Below, piece by piece: positions 25,240-34,216 of a DNA stretch of 64,000 bases (position 1 is its first letter; every line of letters starts with the position of its first letter). Location: NCBI RefSeq assembly GCF_001676705.1, contig NZ_CP016170.1:3844001-3908000 (forward strand). The letters are read 5' to 3'. The notes under the pieces were generated by a model. That model was not told the origin of the DNA. It was given only the letters and a program-made list of their open reading frames with translations, and ran no database searches. The position numbers were made by a program, and so were the translations under genes. The DNA comes from Bordetella bronchialis (GTDB lineage: Bacteria; Pseudomonadota; Gammaproteobacteria; Burkholderiales; Burkholderiaceae_B).

Positions 25240-26183
25240 AGGCCGGGGAAGACCCAACGAGCGCCGGGGAACGCGCGGCACACGGCGACCGCCAGCCCAC
25301 CCTCCCCGCTGCCACGGAAACGCCGCGCATGCCGGGGCGGCCGCGCCATGTGCTGCCGCCGGACGCCTGCGACGCGCATTGCCATGTCTTCGGTCCCTAC
25401 GACCGCTTTCCGCTGCGGCACGCCTCTTCGTATGCCGCGCCGGATGCGCCGGTGGCGCGCTATCTGACCATGCTGGACACGCTGGGCGCGCGGCGCGGCG
25501 TGCTGGTGCAGCCCGCGCCCTACGGCACCGAGCCTTCCGCCTTGCTGGATGCGCTGCGGCAGGCCCCGGACCGCCTGCGCGGCGTGGCCGTGGCCGATGC
25601 CGATGTCACCGACGCCCAGCTGCGGGCCCTGTACGACGGCGGCGTGCGCGCGCTGCGCTTCGTCGAGGCGCGCGATCCCGCCGGGCGGCTGTTTCCCGGC
25701 AGCGTCGGCTTCGACCGGATCGCCGCGCTGGCGCCCCGCATGAAGCAGCACGGCCTGCATGCGCAGCTGTGGGCACCGTGCGACGTCCACGCACGCCATC
25801 TACCGGCGCTGGCCCGCCTGGGCCTGACGCTGGTCATCGATCACATGGCAAGCCTGGTGCCGGCCCGCGGCCCCGGGGATGCGGCGTTCCAGCTGTTGCG
25901 CGGCCTGCTGGCCGATGGCGCGATCTGGATGAAACTGAGCCTGTGCCGCGTCGGCACCGCGCCCGATTACGCCGATGCCCGCTATTTGCATGACGCCTTC
26001 GCCGCCGCCAATCCGGATCGGATCGTCTGGGGGTCGGACTGGCCTTTCGTGCGCATGGGGGACAAGGCCCCGGCGGCCGACGCCTTGCTGGACCTGGCCT
26101 GGGACTGGCTGGGCACCGATGCCCTGCGGCACAAGGTGTGGGTCGACAATCCGGCCCGACTGTACGGCTACACGCCGGGTTGA
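25236..26183 (+). CDS. Amidohydrolase family protein (2-pyrone-4,6-dicarboxylate lactonase-like)
   Basis: 315 residues of a TIM-barrel amidohydrolase, the group that includes the PDC lactonase LigI. CDAHCHVFGPYDRFPL (about 46-61) carries the metal HxH, RGVLVQPAPYGTEPSALLDAL the next strand, LTLVIDHMASLVPARG a metal histidine, and IVWGSDWPFVRM the final catalytic aspartate motif. A Pro/Ala/Glu-rich tail of about 30 residues precedes the domain. Substrate is probably a lactone or pyrone from ring cleavage. It ends the plus-strand cluster and converges on the LysR gene at 26224. Confidence 0.85.
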   Translation: MKAGEDPTSAGERAAHGDRQPTLPAATETPRMPGRPRHVLPPDACDAHCHVFGPYDRFPLRHASSYAAPDAPVARYLTMLDTLGARRGVLVQPAPYGTEPSALLDALRQAPDRLRGVAVADADVTDAQLRALYDGGVRALRFVEARDPAGRLFPGSVGFDRIAALAPRMKQHGLHAQLWAPCDVHARHLPALARLGLTLVIDHMASLVPARGPGDAAFQLLRGLLADGAIWMKLSLCRVGTAPDYADARYLHDAFAAANPDRIVWGSDWPFVRMGDKAPAADALLDLAWDWLGTDALRHKVWVDNPARLYGYTPG

Positions 26184-26223
26184 CCGGCGCTTCGGCACGC
26201 CGGGGCATATCGGCGCCGCCGCT

Positions 26224-27186
26224 TCAAGGGCTGACGTGCCAGACGCCCTCGCCGCCGATCTCGCGCGCCAGGGCCTCGATCTGCCCGGCCACTTCCATCA
26301 CGGTGCGGCCCGGTCCCTTGCTGCGCGAATACGCCATGGAGATGATGCGGCCCAGCGAGGGATCGCGCAGCGCCGCCACGCTCAGCCGGCCTTCCTGCAC
26401 TTCCTGCCAAACGGCGTGCAAGGGCAGCACGGTGTACATGTTTTCCTGTTCGACGATGGATTTCATCAGCGGCAGCGAATCGGCCTCGATCAGCGGCGCG
26501 ATGCGGATCTTGCGCGCCCGCGCCAGGCCGTCCAGCGTGTTGCGCAGGCCGTTGGGCGCGCCGGGCAGGATGAAGGGCAATCCGTCCAGGGCGTCGAACG
26601 GGATGGCGCCCGCGCGCGTGCGCGCATCGCCCGCCGCCCCGACCAGATACGACTCCACATACGCCAGGGCGGTTTCGCCGGGCGGGCATTTTTCGGCATA
26701 GCGGTACAGGATGGCGATGTCCACGCGGCTGTCCGTGAGCCATTCCTCTATCTGGCCGCTCGACCCTTCGAATATCCGCAGGTGGACCTTGGGATACTGC
26801 TCGCGCAGCCGTGAAAACAGCCGGCGGATCAGCGGATGGGCGGTGGAAGGCAGCAGGCCCAGCCGCACTTCGCCGGCCGGCTCGCGCGCCTGCCCATTGA
26901 CTTCGAGCTCCAGGCGTTCCGCGTTTTCCAGCAGCACCTGGACCAGGGGAAAAAGCCGCTCGCCCACTTCGGACAAATGCACGCCCCGCCCCGTGCGATT
27001 GAAGAGCCGCGCGTTGCATTCGCGTTCCAGCGCGTTGATTCGCCGGCTCAGCACCGATTGATCCTGGTCCAGGTACAAGGCGGCGCGGGTGATACTGCCC
27101 AGTTCGGCGATGGCGACGAAGGCGCGCCATTTGTGAAGATCGGCGGTCAGGTCCAGGCTGGGCCCGGGGGCTTTGGCGGATGGCAT
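26224..27186 (-). CDS. LysR family transcriptional regulator
   Basis: 320 residues: N-terminal winged helix (AFVAIAELGSITRAALYLDQDQSVLSRRINALERECNARLFNRT, about residues 23-66) and a C-terminal periplasmic-binding-like effector domain of about 230 residues. The ATG at 27186 is chosen over an upstream TTG at 27204; neither has a clear ribosome-binding site. Last gene of the CoA-transferase/ACAD/Bug operon on the minus strand, 76 bases after the Bug gene, and convergent with the amidohydrolase cluster. It most likely regulates one or both; no divergent target promoter is adjacent, which is unusual for LysR regulators. Confidence 0.9.
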   Translation of the reverse strand: MPSAKAPGPSLDLTADLHKWRAFVAIAELGSITRAALYLDQDQSVLSRRINALERECNARLFNRTGRGVHLSEVGERLFPLVQVLLENAERLELEVNGQAREPAGEVRLGLLPSTAHPLIRRLFSRLREQYPKVHLRIFEGSSGQIEEWLTDSRVDIAILYRYAEKCPPGETALAYVESYLVGAAGDARTRAGAIPFDALDGLPFILPGAPNGLRNTLDGLARARKIRIAPLIEADSLPLMKSIVEQENMYTVLPLHAVWQEVQEGRLSVAALRDPSLGRIISMAYSRSKGPGRTVMEVAGQIEALAREIGGEGVWHVSP

Positions 27187-27262
27187 GATGGCGGTCGGGA
27201 GCAATAGGCGTGGACACTATACGGCAGCGCCGGCCGCTTCCGCGGCGGGCACGGCGCCTTGC

Positions 27263-28234
27263 CTACTGCAACCCCAGGTTGCCCCGCCGGATGACCTCGC
27301 CCCATTTGCGGGACTCCGACTCCATCAGCTTGCGATACTCCGCGGGCGTGGTGGCCTGCGGCACCGCGCCCTGCTCGATGATGCGGGCGCGCAGCGCCGG
27401 CTCCTGCAAGGACGCGGCGATGGCCGCGGCCATCTTGTCGACGATGGCGGCAGGCGTGCCCGTGGGCGCGATGACGCCATAGTTGGACTCCACCTGCACC
27501 CCGGGCATGCCCAGTTCGCGCGTCGCCGGCACGTCGGGCAGGCCCACGAAACGCTCAGGGCTGCCCACCGCCAGCGCGCGCATCTTGCCCGCCTTGATGA
27601 AGGCCAGCACCGCCGACGCATCGGCGGGGAACATCTGCACTTCATTGGACAGCAGCGCGGTGGCCGCGGGCGCCGCGCCCTTGTAGGGCACATGCATGAT
27701 CTCGATGCCCGCCTGCTGCTTGAGCAGTTCCCCCGCCAGGTGCGGCGTCGTCAGGTTGCCCGCGGACGCATAGTTGTACTTGCCCGGGTTCTTCTTCGCC
27801 GCGGCGATGAAGGCAGGCAGGCTGTTTTCGGCCATGGCGGGATTGACGACAAAGACCACGGGGATGCGCGCCACCAGCGACACATACTGGATGGCGGCGA
27901 CGTCGTACGGCACCTTCATGACGTGCGGCAGCCCGGATATGGCGCCGGGCACGCCGAAGCCGAAGGTGCCGCCATCCGGCGCGGCGCGCACGGTGGCGTC
28001 CACGCCTATGGTTCCGGAAGCGCCCGCCTTGTTCTCGACGACGACGGGCTGCCCCAGCTTCTGGCCCAGGGTGGGCGCCAGCAGCCGCGCCAGATTGTCG
28101 ACCGAGCCGCCGGGAGGATAAGGCACGATCAGGCGTATGGGCTGGCTCGGCCACGATGCGGCGGCACCCGTGGCGCCCGCGGGCAATGCGCTCAAGGCCA
28201 GCACGGCGGCCAGCAAGACGCGGCATGTGTTCAT
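27263..28234 (-). CDS. Bug-type tripartite tricarboxylate transporter substrate-binding protein
   Basis: 323 residues, PF03401 family. Signal peptide about 1-26 (ending TGAAA), then WPSQPIRLIVPYPPGGSVDN, GQPVVVENKAGASGTIGVDA and the ligand-loop region YNYASAGNLTTPHLAGELLK. It lies 77 bases downstream of the fused acyl-CoA dehydrogenase gene and just upstream of the LysR gene, so it presumably recognises the acid that the operon degrades. Its sequence is clearly divergent from the Bug receptor at 22238. Confidence 0.93.
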   Translation of the reverse strand: MNTCRVLLAAVLALSALPAGATGAAASWPSQPIRLIVPYPPGGSVDNLARLLAPTLGQKLGQPVVVENKAGASGTIGVDATVRAAPDGGTFGFGVPGAISGLPHVMKVPYDVAAIQYVSLVARIPVVFVVNPAMAENSLPAFIAAAKKNPGKYNYASAGNLTTPHLAGELLKQQAGIEIMHVPYKGAAPAATALLSNEVQMFPADASAVLAFIKAGKMRALAVGSPERFVGLPDVPATRELGMPGVQVESNYGVIAPTGTPAAIVDKMAAAIAASLQEPALRARIIEQGAVPQATTPAEYRKLMESESRKWGEVIRRGNLGLQ

Positions 28235-28311
28235 CGGATTGTCTCCTCGTGTTTATCGGTCTTCTCGCGGATACGCCGGCGCGGCGGCGCATGGCGCGGC
28301 GCGCCGGCCGC

Positions 28312-30807
28312 TTATGCGCCCTCCAGGCCCAGGACCTGCTTGGCGTAGATATTGCGCTGTATCTCGTTGGTCCCGCTGAAGATGGTGGCGGCCAGCGCAT
28401 TGACATAGGGAGCCAGGGCATACACCCCGCCGTGGGGGTGATCCACCGCCGCGCCGCCATATTCGTCGGCGGACTGTATCAACAAGGCGCCCAGGCGCTC
28501 GTGCGTTTCCGTGGCCCAGATCTTCAGCAGCGACAGTTGCGGCGGCAAGGGCCGCCCGCGCCGCGCCATGTCGGCGTAGACCTCGTACATGGCGGTCAGG
28601 TCGGCGGCATCCAGCCGCAATTCGGCCAGGCGATCGCGAAAGCCCGCGTCGGCCAGCAAGCCGCGCTGCCGCGCGCGGACGTGGATCTGCCGCAGGGTGT
28701 GGTTGGCACGCTTGGGGCTCCCGCTGAACAGCCGTTCGAAACCCAGCAGCTCCTTGGCGATGCTCCAGCCCGCGTTCAGTTCGCCGACCAGATTGGCGCG
28801 CGGCACGCGCACCCGGTCGAAGAACACTTCGCAGAATTCCTCGTGGCCGGCCAGCGTGCGGATCGGTCGGCGGCTCACGCCGGGACTGTCCAGGTCGACC
28901 AGCAGGAAGCTGATGCCGGCCTGCTTTTTTACCGTCTTGTCGGTCCGCACCAGCATGAACATATGGGTGGCGTCCTGCGCCAGCGTCGACCAGGTTTTCT
29001 GGCCCGTGACGATCAGGTCGTCGCCGTCGGCAACGGCCTCGCAGCGCAGGGCGGCAAGGTCCGAACCGGCATTGGGCTCCGAATAGCCCTGCGCCCAGAC
29101 GTCCCGGCCGGACAGGATGCCCGGCAGGAAGCGGTCCCGCTGTTCCTGCGTGCCGTGGCGGAACAGGATAGGGCCCAGCATGACCAGCCCCTGGTCCGGC
29201 GCGCGCGCCACGCCATGGCGTTCGGCCTCCTCGATATAGGCGATCAGGCGGTCCGGCGCCAGCGCCATGCCGCCATGCTCGCGCGGCCAGGATGGCGCGA
29301 TCCAGCCCTGCCGGGCCAGCGTGAAATACCACGCCTTGATTTCATCCCAGTGCAGCCGGCGCGGCACATGACGCAGCGCCCGCGGATAGTGCGCGTGGAA
29401 GAACCGCCGCAGCATGTCGCGGAACTCGGCCTCCGGCATGGCGTTCCAGTCGGCGTCGCGGGGGAAATCCGTGGCAGGCGGCGCGGCGCTGCCGCGCTCC
29501 GCCGGCGCGTCCGCATCTTCGTGGGACGGCCTGTCGCCATCCGCCGGCCAGGCATGGCCGGCGTCGCCGATGCCGGTCTCCTCGCGCGGCATCGGCGATA
29601 GCGCGCCGAAGCGTTGCCGGTGCGCGGTGGCGTTCCCCAGCCAGGCGGCCTGGTGCAGGGCGCTACGGAAGTACAGGCTGACGTCGCATTCGTCCGTATA
29701 GCCGATGGCGCCGTGCAATTGCACCGCCAGCCGCGCCGCCTCGAGCCCGGCGCGGGCGGCACGCGCCTTGACGCGGCTGGCCGCGGCCCGCGCGGCGGTC
29801 TTGTCGGCCTCGGGCAGCCCCTTGAGCGCATTGGCCAGGCTGCTTGCCGCCAGCTCGACCTGCATCGCCGCATCCACCAGCCGGTGCTGCAAGGCCTGGA
29901 ACGATGCCAGCGGCCGGCCGAACTGCTGCCGGGTATTCAGGTAGGCAACCGTATCGGCCAGCACCTGGCGCGCCGCGCCCAACATCTCGGCGGATTGCAT
30001 GAGGCGGCCGATGTCCAGCGCCGCGTCGACGGCATCCAGGACCTCGTGCCGCGCCAACAGGCACTCCGGCGCGACGGCGACGGATTCCAGCGACAGGTGG
30101 CAGGCATGGGTGCCGTCGGCACGCACATAGCCCGCGACGCCGACACCCGGAGTTCCGGCGGCCACATGGAACAGCGCCGGGCCGTCCTCGCCGTCGGCCG
30201 GGACCAGCCAGCCGTCGACGCCCTGGCCGGGAATGACATGCCGCTTCTCGCCGTTCAGGACATAGGCGCCCTCGCGCGATGCGACGCTGACGCCGAAGGC
30301 GCCGGCGGCCTCGCCCGCCTCCAGCTGGCCTTCGCTTTCCTGCCAGGCCAGCGCCACCATGCAATCGCCCTCGCAAATCTGCCGCAGCAATTGCCGGCGC
30401 GCGGCGGATAGGCGCCGGTCCTCCGATTGCCGGTCCTCCGATTGCCGGCCATCGGCTTGCGGACCATCGGATCGCCGGCCCGCGTCGTCCTGATCGCGGC
30501 CGCCGGCGGTTTCCTCCAGGCGCGCCAGCAAGGCCGTGGGCAGCACGGCGGCGGCGACCAGCGGCTCGGGCAACAGCGCCCGTCCGGCTTCCTCCATGAC
30601 GGCGGCCGTGGCCTGCCAGGGCAGGCCCAAGCCGCCCAGGGCTTCCGGCACGCCCATGCCTATCCAGCCCGCGCCGGCGATCTCGCGCCAGTAATCCCGG
30701 TCGGGCGCCGCGCCCCGGCGCTTGCGCCGCCGCTGGTCATGCCGCCGCAGCAGGTCGCGCGCGCTGTCGCGGATGGCTTCGATCAGCGATTCGTCCGGTG
30801 CCGTCAT
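28312..30807 (-). CDS. Double acyl-CoA dehydrogenase (two ACAD domains fused)
   Basis: 831 residues holding two acyl-CoA dehydrogenase units in tandem. The first (about 1-415) shows WREIAGAGWIGMGVPEALGG, LNTRQQFGRPLASFQALQHR and LHGAIGYTDECDVSLYFR. The second (about 460-831) shows WYFTLARQGWIAPSWPREHGG, WAQGYSEPNAGSDLAAL, TGQKTWSTLAQDATHM and the C-terminal IFSGTNEIQRNIYAKQVLGL. A polar linker of about 45 residues joins them. Fused ACADs of this kind in other bacteria form FAD-containing heterodimer-like units for steroid or branched-chain acyl-CoA. The ATG overlaps the CoA-transferase stop (ATGA). Residues about 111-131 are a pentapeptide repeat in the first unit. Confidence 0.88.
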   Translation of the reverse strand: MTAPDESLIEAIRDSARDLLRRHDQRRRKRRGAAPDRDYWREIAGAGWIGMGVPEALGGLGLPWQATAAVMEEAGRALLPEPLVAAAVLPTALLARLEETAGGRDQDDAGRRSDGPQADGRQSEDRQSEDRRLSAARRQLLRQICEGDCMVALAWQESEGQLEAGEAAGAFGVSVASREGAYVLNGEKRHVIPGQGVDGWLVPADGEDGPALFHVAAGTPGVGVAGYVRADGTHACHLSLESVAVAPECLLARHEVLDAVDAALDIGRLMQSAEMLGAARQVLADTVAYLNTRQQFGRPLASFQALQHRLVDAAMQVELAASSLANALKGLPEADKTAARAAASRVKARAARAGLEAARLAVQLHGAIGYTDECDVSLYFRSALHQAAWLGNATAHRQRFGALSPMPREETGIGDAGHAWPADGDRPSHEDADAPAERGSAAPPATDFPRDADWNAMPEAEFRDMLRRFFHAHYPRALRHVPRRLHWDEIKAWYFTLARQGWIAPSWPREHGGMALAPDRLIAYIEEAERHGVARAPDQGLVMLGPILFRHGTQEQRDRFLPGILSGRDVWAQGYSEPNAGSDLAALRCEAVADGDDLIVTGQKTWSTLAQDATHMFMLVRTDKTVKKQAGISFLLVDLDSPGVSRRPIRTLAGHEEFCEVFFDRVRVPRANLVGELNAGWSIAKELLGFERLFSGSPKRANHTLRQIHVRARQRGLLADAGFRDRLAELRLDAADLTAMYEVYADMARRGRPLPPQLSLLKIWATETHERLGALLIQSADEYGGAAVDHPHGGVYALAPYVNALAATIFSGTNEIQRNIYAKQVLGLEGA
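30416..30475. repeat. 15-bp tandem repeat, in frame inside the ACAD gene
   Basis: CGGTCCTCCGATTGC occurs twice in direct succession (30416-30430, 30431-30445), followed by two degenerate copies (30446-30460 and 30461-30475). On the coding strand the copies encode QSEDR, QSEDR, QADGR-like pentapeptides. The array sits in a loop of the first dehydrogenase unit and cannot shift the frame when copies are gained or lost. Confidence 0.8.
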
Positions 30808-32027
30808 ACGATGCCCTCCTCCCGCAAGCGCGCGATTTCCGCGTCGCTCATGCCCAGTTCCGCGGCCAGCACGGCGGCGGTGTGCTCGCCCAGCATGGGC
30901 GGCGGCAGGCCGGCCCGGACGGGCGTGGCCGAGAACCGGATGGGATTGCGGATGAAGGGCATGCTGCCCAGGCAGGGATGCGCCATGCGTCCCAGCATGC
31001 CGCGGTGCCGGACTTGCGGATCCTCGAACACCTGGTCCAGGCTGTAGATGGGGCCGCAGGGCACCTTGGCGCGGCCCAGGGCGTCATTCCACTCGGCGAC
31101 GGTGCGCACGCGCATCGCGGGTTCTATCAGCGCCGACAATTCGGCCTGTGCCGCCGCGCGCAGCGGATTGGTGGCGAAACGCGCATCGGCGGCCAGGCCC
31201 GGCAGGCCGATCGCCTCGCAAAAGGCCTGGAACTGCGTATCGTTGCCCACGGCCACCATCAAGTGTCCATCGCGGCAGGCAAAGGCGCGGAACGGCGCGG
31301 TGATGGCCGATGCCGAGCCCATGCGGGCCGGCGGCGTGCCGCTGGCCAGGTAGTTCATGCCGATGTGCGACATGGCGGCGATCTGCGCGTCCAGCAGGGC
31401 CAGGTCGATGTGCTGGCCCTGTCCCGACACCTGGTCGCGGTGCCGCAGGGCGGCGAGAATGGCGCAGACCGCGTAGAAGCCGGCGGTCAGGTCGGACACG
31501 GAATAACCGACCTTGACCGGGCCGGCGCCGGGCTCGCCGTCCGGCACGCCGGTGACGCTCATCAGGCCGCTCATGGACTGGAATATCGGGTCGTAGCCCG
31601 GCAAGTGGCTGTAGGGGCCATCCTGGCCGAAGCCGGTAATGGAGCAATACACCAGCCGCGGATTCTCGCGCGCCAGCGATTCGTGATCGAGTCCGTAGCG
31701 CCGCAGGTCGCCGGCCTTGAAATTCTCGATGACGACATCGGCCTTGCGCGCCAGGCGGCGCACCAGCGCCTGGCCCTGGGGCCGGGCGATGTCGACGGTC
31801 AGCGAACGCTTGCCGCGGTTCATCGCCACGAAGGACGATGTTTCGCTGCTCGGGCTGCCGTCGGCGGCCGGCAGGGGATAGCCCTGGTGGCGCACGTCGT
31901 CGCCGCGCCCCGGGCGCTCGACCTTGATGACGTCGGCGCCGAAATCGGCCAGCATCTGCGCCGCCCACGGGCCCGAGAACACGCGGCTCAGGTCCAGCAC
32001 TTTCACGCCATGTAGGGCCCCGCTCAT
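30804..32027 (-). CDS. CaiB/BaiF family CoA transferase
   Basis: Class III CoA transferase, 407 residues, that moves CoA between acids by a mixed anhydride on an aspartate. The family opening VLDLSRVFSGPWAAQMLADFGADVIKVE is near residue 8, with NRGKRSLTVDI, YCSITGFGQDGPY and the region around the catalytic aspartate (IDLALLDAQIA) following. The ATG at 32027 has AAGGAGA eight bases upstream. The stop overlaps the start of the acyl-CoA dehydrogenase gene. Second of two such transferases in this operon. Confidence 0.92.
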   Translation of the reverse strand: MSGALHGVKVLDLSRVFSGPWAAQMLADFGADVIKVERPGRGDDVRHQGYPLPAADGSPSSETSSFVAMNRGKRSLTVDIARPQGQALVRRLARKADVVIENFKAGDLRRYGLDHESLARENPRLVYCSITGFGQDGPYSHLPGYDPIFQSMSGLMSVTGVPDGEPGAGPVKVGYSVSDLTAGFYAVCAILAALRHRDQVSGQGQHIDLALLDAQIAAMSHIGMNYLASGTPPARMGSASAITAPFRAFACRDGHLMVAVGNDTQFQAFCEAIGLPGLAADARFATNPLRAAAQAELSALIEPAMRVRTVAEWNDALGRAKVPCGPIYSLDQVFEDPQVRHRGMLGRMAHPCLGSMPFIRNPIRFSATPVRAGLPPPMLGEHTAAVLAAELGMSDAEIARLREEGIV

Positions 32028-32071
32028 GATGTCTCCTTGGTATCCGGGGAATGCGGGAAGGCCGCGGCCGG

Positions 32072-32869
32072 CTAGCGGCCCTTGAACACCGGCGGCCGCT
32101 TTTCCAGGAAGGCGCGGCGCGCCTCCTGCGCGTCTTCCGTCCTGGCGATGGCGGCGGTCATGTCCTGTTCGTAGCGGTAGCCGTCGCGCAGGCTCATGTC
32201 TTCGATGGCATTCAGCGTCTGCTTGGCCAGCATCGAGGCCAGCGGGCTCTTGGATGCCAGCTCGCGCGCCAGCGCCATCGCTTCGTCCATCAATGCGTCC
32301 GGCGGCACGGCGCGCTCCACGATGCCCAGCCGATAGAGTTCCTGGCCATCGACCCGCAGTCCCGTCAGCATCATGCGCCGCAGCCTGGAATGGCCGAACA
32401 GGCGCATGCCGTGCCGTCCGCCGCCCAGCAGGCCCACATCGATTTCGGGCAGGCCGACGGTGGCATTGGCGGCGGCGATCAGGATGTCGCACGACGCCAC
32501 CATCGCCAGGCCCGCCCCCAGCGCCGCGCCGTTGATGGCGCATACCACGGGCTTGGCGCATTCCCGTATCGCGTGGAAGCATTCCCGCGTGCGGCGCGAA
32601 TGCTGCGGCAGGTCGCCCGGCCCTTGGATCGTGGTGGCGCGGTTTTTCAGGTCCGCGCCGGCGCAAAAATTCCTGCCCTGTCCGGACAGCACTACCGCGC
32701 GGACCTCCGGCGTTTCGGAGATGCGGTCCAGCACCCAGGACAGTTCGTTCATCATCGCGGTGGACAGCGCGTTCACCGGCGGATTGGCCAGCAGGACGAC
32801 GGCCACGCCGTCTTCCACGGCGACGTCCAGGGCGGTATAGGAGCCGGTCAAGGCCTCGGGCATGCTCAT
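32072..32869 (-). CDS. Enoyl-CoA hydratase/isomerase family protein
   Basis: 265 residues of the crotonase fold. FCAGADLKNR (about 68-77) and INGAALGAGLAMVASCDI (about 112-129) form the oxyanion hole; the second reads GAGLAM where hydratases have a catalytic Glu (GGGCEL), while the other Glu is present in GLPEIDVGLLGGG. So it may be an isomerase, hydrolase or atypical hydratase rather than a standard enoyl-CoA hydratase. The ATG at 32869 has GAGGGAAA upstream. Lies between the two CoA-transferase genes on the minus strand. Confidence 0.87.
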   Translation of the reverse strand: MSMPEALTGSYTALDVAVEDGVAVVLLANPPVNALSTAMMNELSWVLDRISETPEVRAVVLSGQGRNFCAGADLKNRATTIQGPGDLPQHSRRTRECFHAIRECAKPVVCAINGAALGAGLAMVASCDILIAAANATVGLPEIDVGLLGGGRHGMRLFGHSRLRRMMLTGLRVDGQELYRLGIVERAVPPDALMDEAMALARELASKSPLASMLAKQTLNAIEDMSLRDGYRYEQDMTAAIARTEDAQEARRAFLEKRPPVFKGR

Positions 32870-32889
32870 GGCGGTTTCCCTCGCAGGGT

Positions 32890-34110
32890 TCAGATGACGT
32901 TGCGTTCGCGCAGCGACCGTATGCGCGCCGCGTCCAGGCCCATCTCGGACAGGATTTCTTCCGTGTGCTGACCCAGCAGCGGCGGCGCGCGGTCCACGCG
33001 CAGGGCGGCGCCGCCGAAGCGCAGGGGATTCATGACCTGGGGCACCATGCCGGCCACGGGATGGGGCAACTGGCGCAGCATCGCGCGATGGACGACCTGC
33101 GGGTCGTCGAATACCTCGGGCACCGAATTGATGGAACCGGCCGGCACGCCGGCCTTCTTCAATGCTTCCAGCCAATACGCGCGCGGCTGGCCGGCGAAGG
33201 CGGCGTCCAGCACGGGATCCAGGCTGGCCTGGTTCTTCACGCGCTGGCCATTGGTGGCGTAGCGCTCGTCGCGCGCCAGGGCCGGATTGCCGATCACCCC
33301 GCACAGCGCGGCGAATTGCGCGTCGTTGCCGGCCACGACGACGATGTCGCCGTCGGCGCAGGCAAAGGTGCGCTGGGGCTGGATGTTGGGATGCGCGGTA
33401 CCGGTGCGGCGCGGCACCCGCTTGCCCAGCAGGAAGTTCATCGCCTGGTTGGCCAGCAGGCCGACCTGGACGTCCAGCATGGCGACGTCGACGTATTCCC
33501 CCTGCCCCGTCTGCGTACGGCGCAGCAGCGCGGCCACGATGCCCAGCGCCGCATAGACCCCGGTGCTCAGGTCGACGATGGGCACGCCCACCTTCTGCGG
33601 ACCGCCGCCGGGCTTGTCGTCGCGTTCCCCCGTCACGCTCATCAGGCCGCCCATGGCCTGGATCAGGAAATCGTAGGCCGGCTCCGCCGCGCGCGGGCCG
33701 GTCTGGCCGAAGCCGGTCACGGAGCAATACACCAGGCGCGGATTGATGCGTGACAGCGCGGCGTAGTCCAGGCCCAGGCGCGCCAGCGTACCGACCTTGT
33801 AGTTCTCCAGCACCACATCGGCGTCGCGGCACAAGTCCTTGACCAGGTCCTGGCCTTCCGGCGTCTGCAGGTCCAGCGTGATGGAGCGCTTGCCGCGATT
33901 GGTGGCGATGAAGTAGGCGCCATCGGCGCTGTCCTGCCCCGCCTGGTCCTTCAGGAAGGGCGGCCCCCAGGACCGCGTATCGTCGCCCCGCCCCGGCCGC
34001 TCGACCTTGATGACATCGGCCCCCAGGTCCGCCAGGATCTGGCTGGCCCACGGGCCGGCCAGGACGCGGCTCAGGTCCAGCACCTTGATATTCGATAAAA
34101 CCGGCTGCAA
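32890..34110 (-). CDS. CaiB/BaiF family CoA transferase
   Basis: 406-residue class III CoA transferase. VLDLSRVLAGPWASQILADLGADVIKVERPG near residue 10, NRGKRSITLDLQTPEG, YCSVTGFGQTGP, and YVDVAMLDVQVGL around the catalytic aspartate. It starts with TTG at 34110 (product begins MQPVLSNIKVLDL), supported by AAAGGGG upstream. First gene of the operon CoA transferase - enoyl-CoA hydratase - CoA transferase - ACAD - Bug - LysR. Having two different transferases suggests that two CoA thioesters are made in the pathway, or that one handles the product acid. Confidence 0.92.
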   Translation of the reverse strand: MQPVLSNIKVLDLSRVLAGPWASQILADLGADVIKVERPGRGDDTRSWGPPFLKDQAGQDSADGAYFIATNRGKRSITLDLQTPEGQDLVKDLCRDADVVLENYKVGTLARLGLDYAALSRINPRLVYCSVTGFGQTGPRAAEPAYDFLIQAMGGLMSVTGERDDKPGGGPQKVGVPIVDLSTGVYAALGIVAALLRRTQTGQGEYVDVAMLDVQVGLLANQAMNFLLGKRVPRRTGTAHPNIQPQRTFACADGDIVVVAGNDAQFAALCGVIGNPALARDERYATNGQRVKNQASLDPVLDAAFAGQPRAYWLEALKKAGVPAGSINSVPEVFDDPQVVHRAMLRQLPHPVAGMVPQVMNPLRFGGAALRVDRAPPLLGQHTEEILSEMGLDAARIRSLRERNVI

Positions 34111-34216
34111 GGCCCACCCCTTTGATTCACGATGTCCGGACAGTCTATGAATCGCGGGCGGGCCGGGGTACTGCCCCCGGAGACAAAGCTGTTATGTGGC
34201 CGGCGCCACGGCAGGG

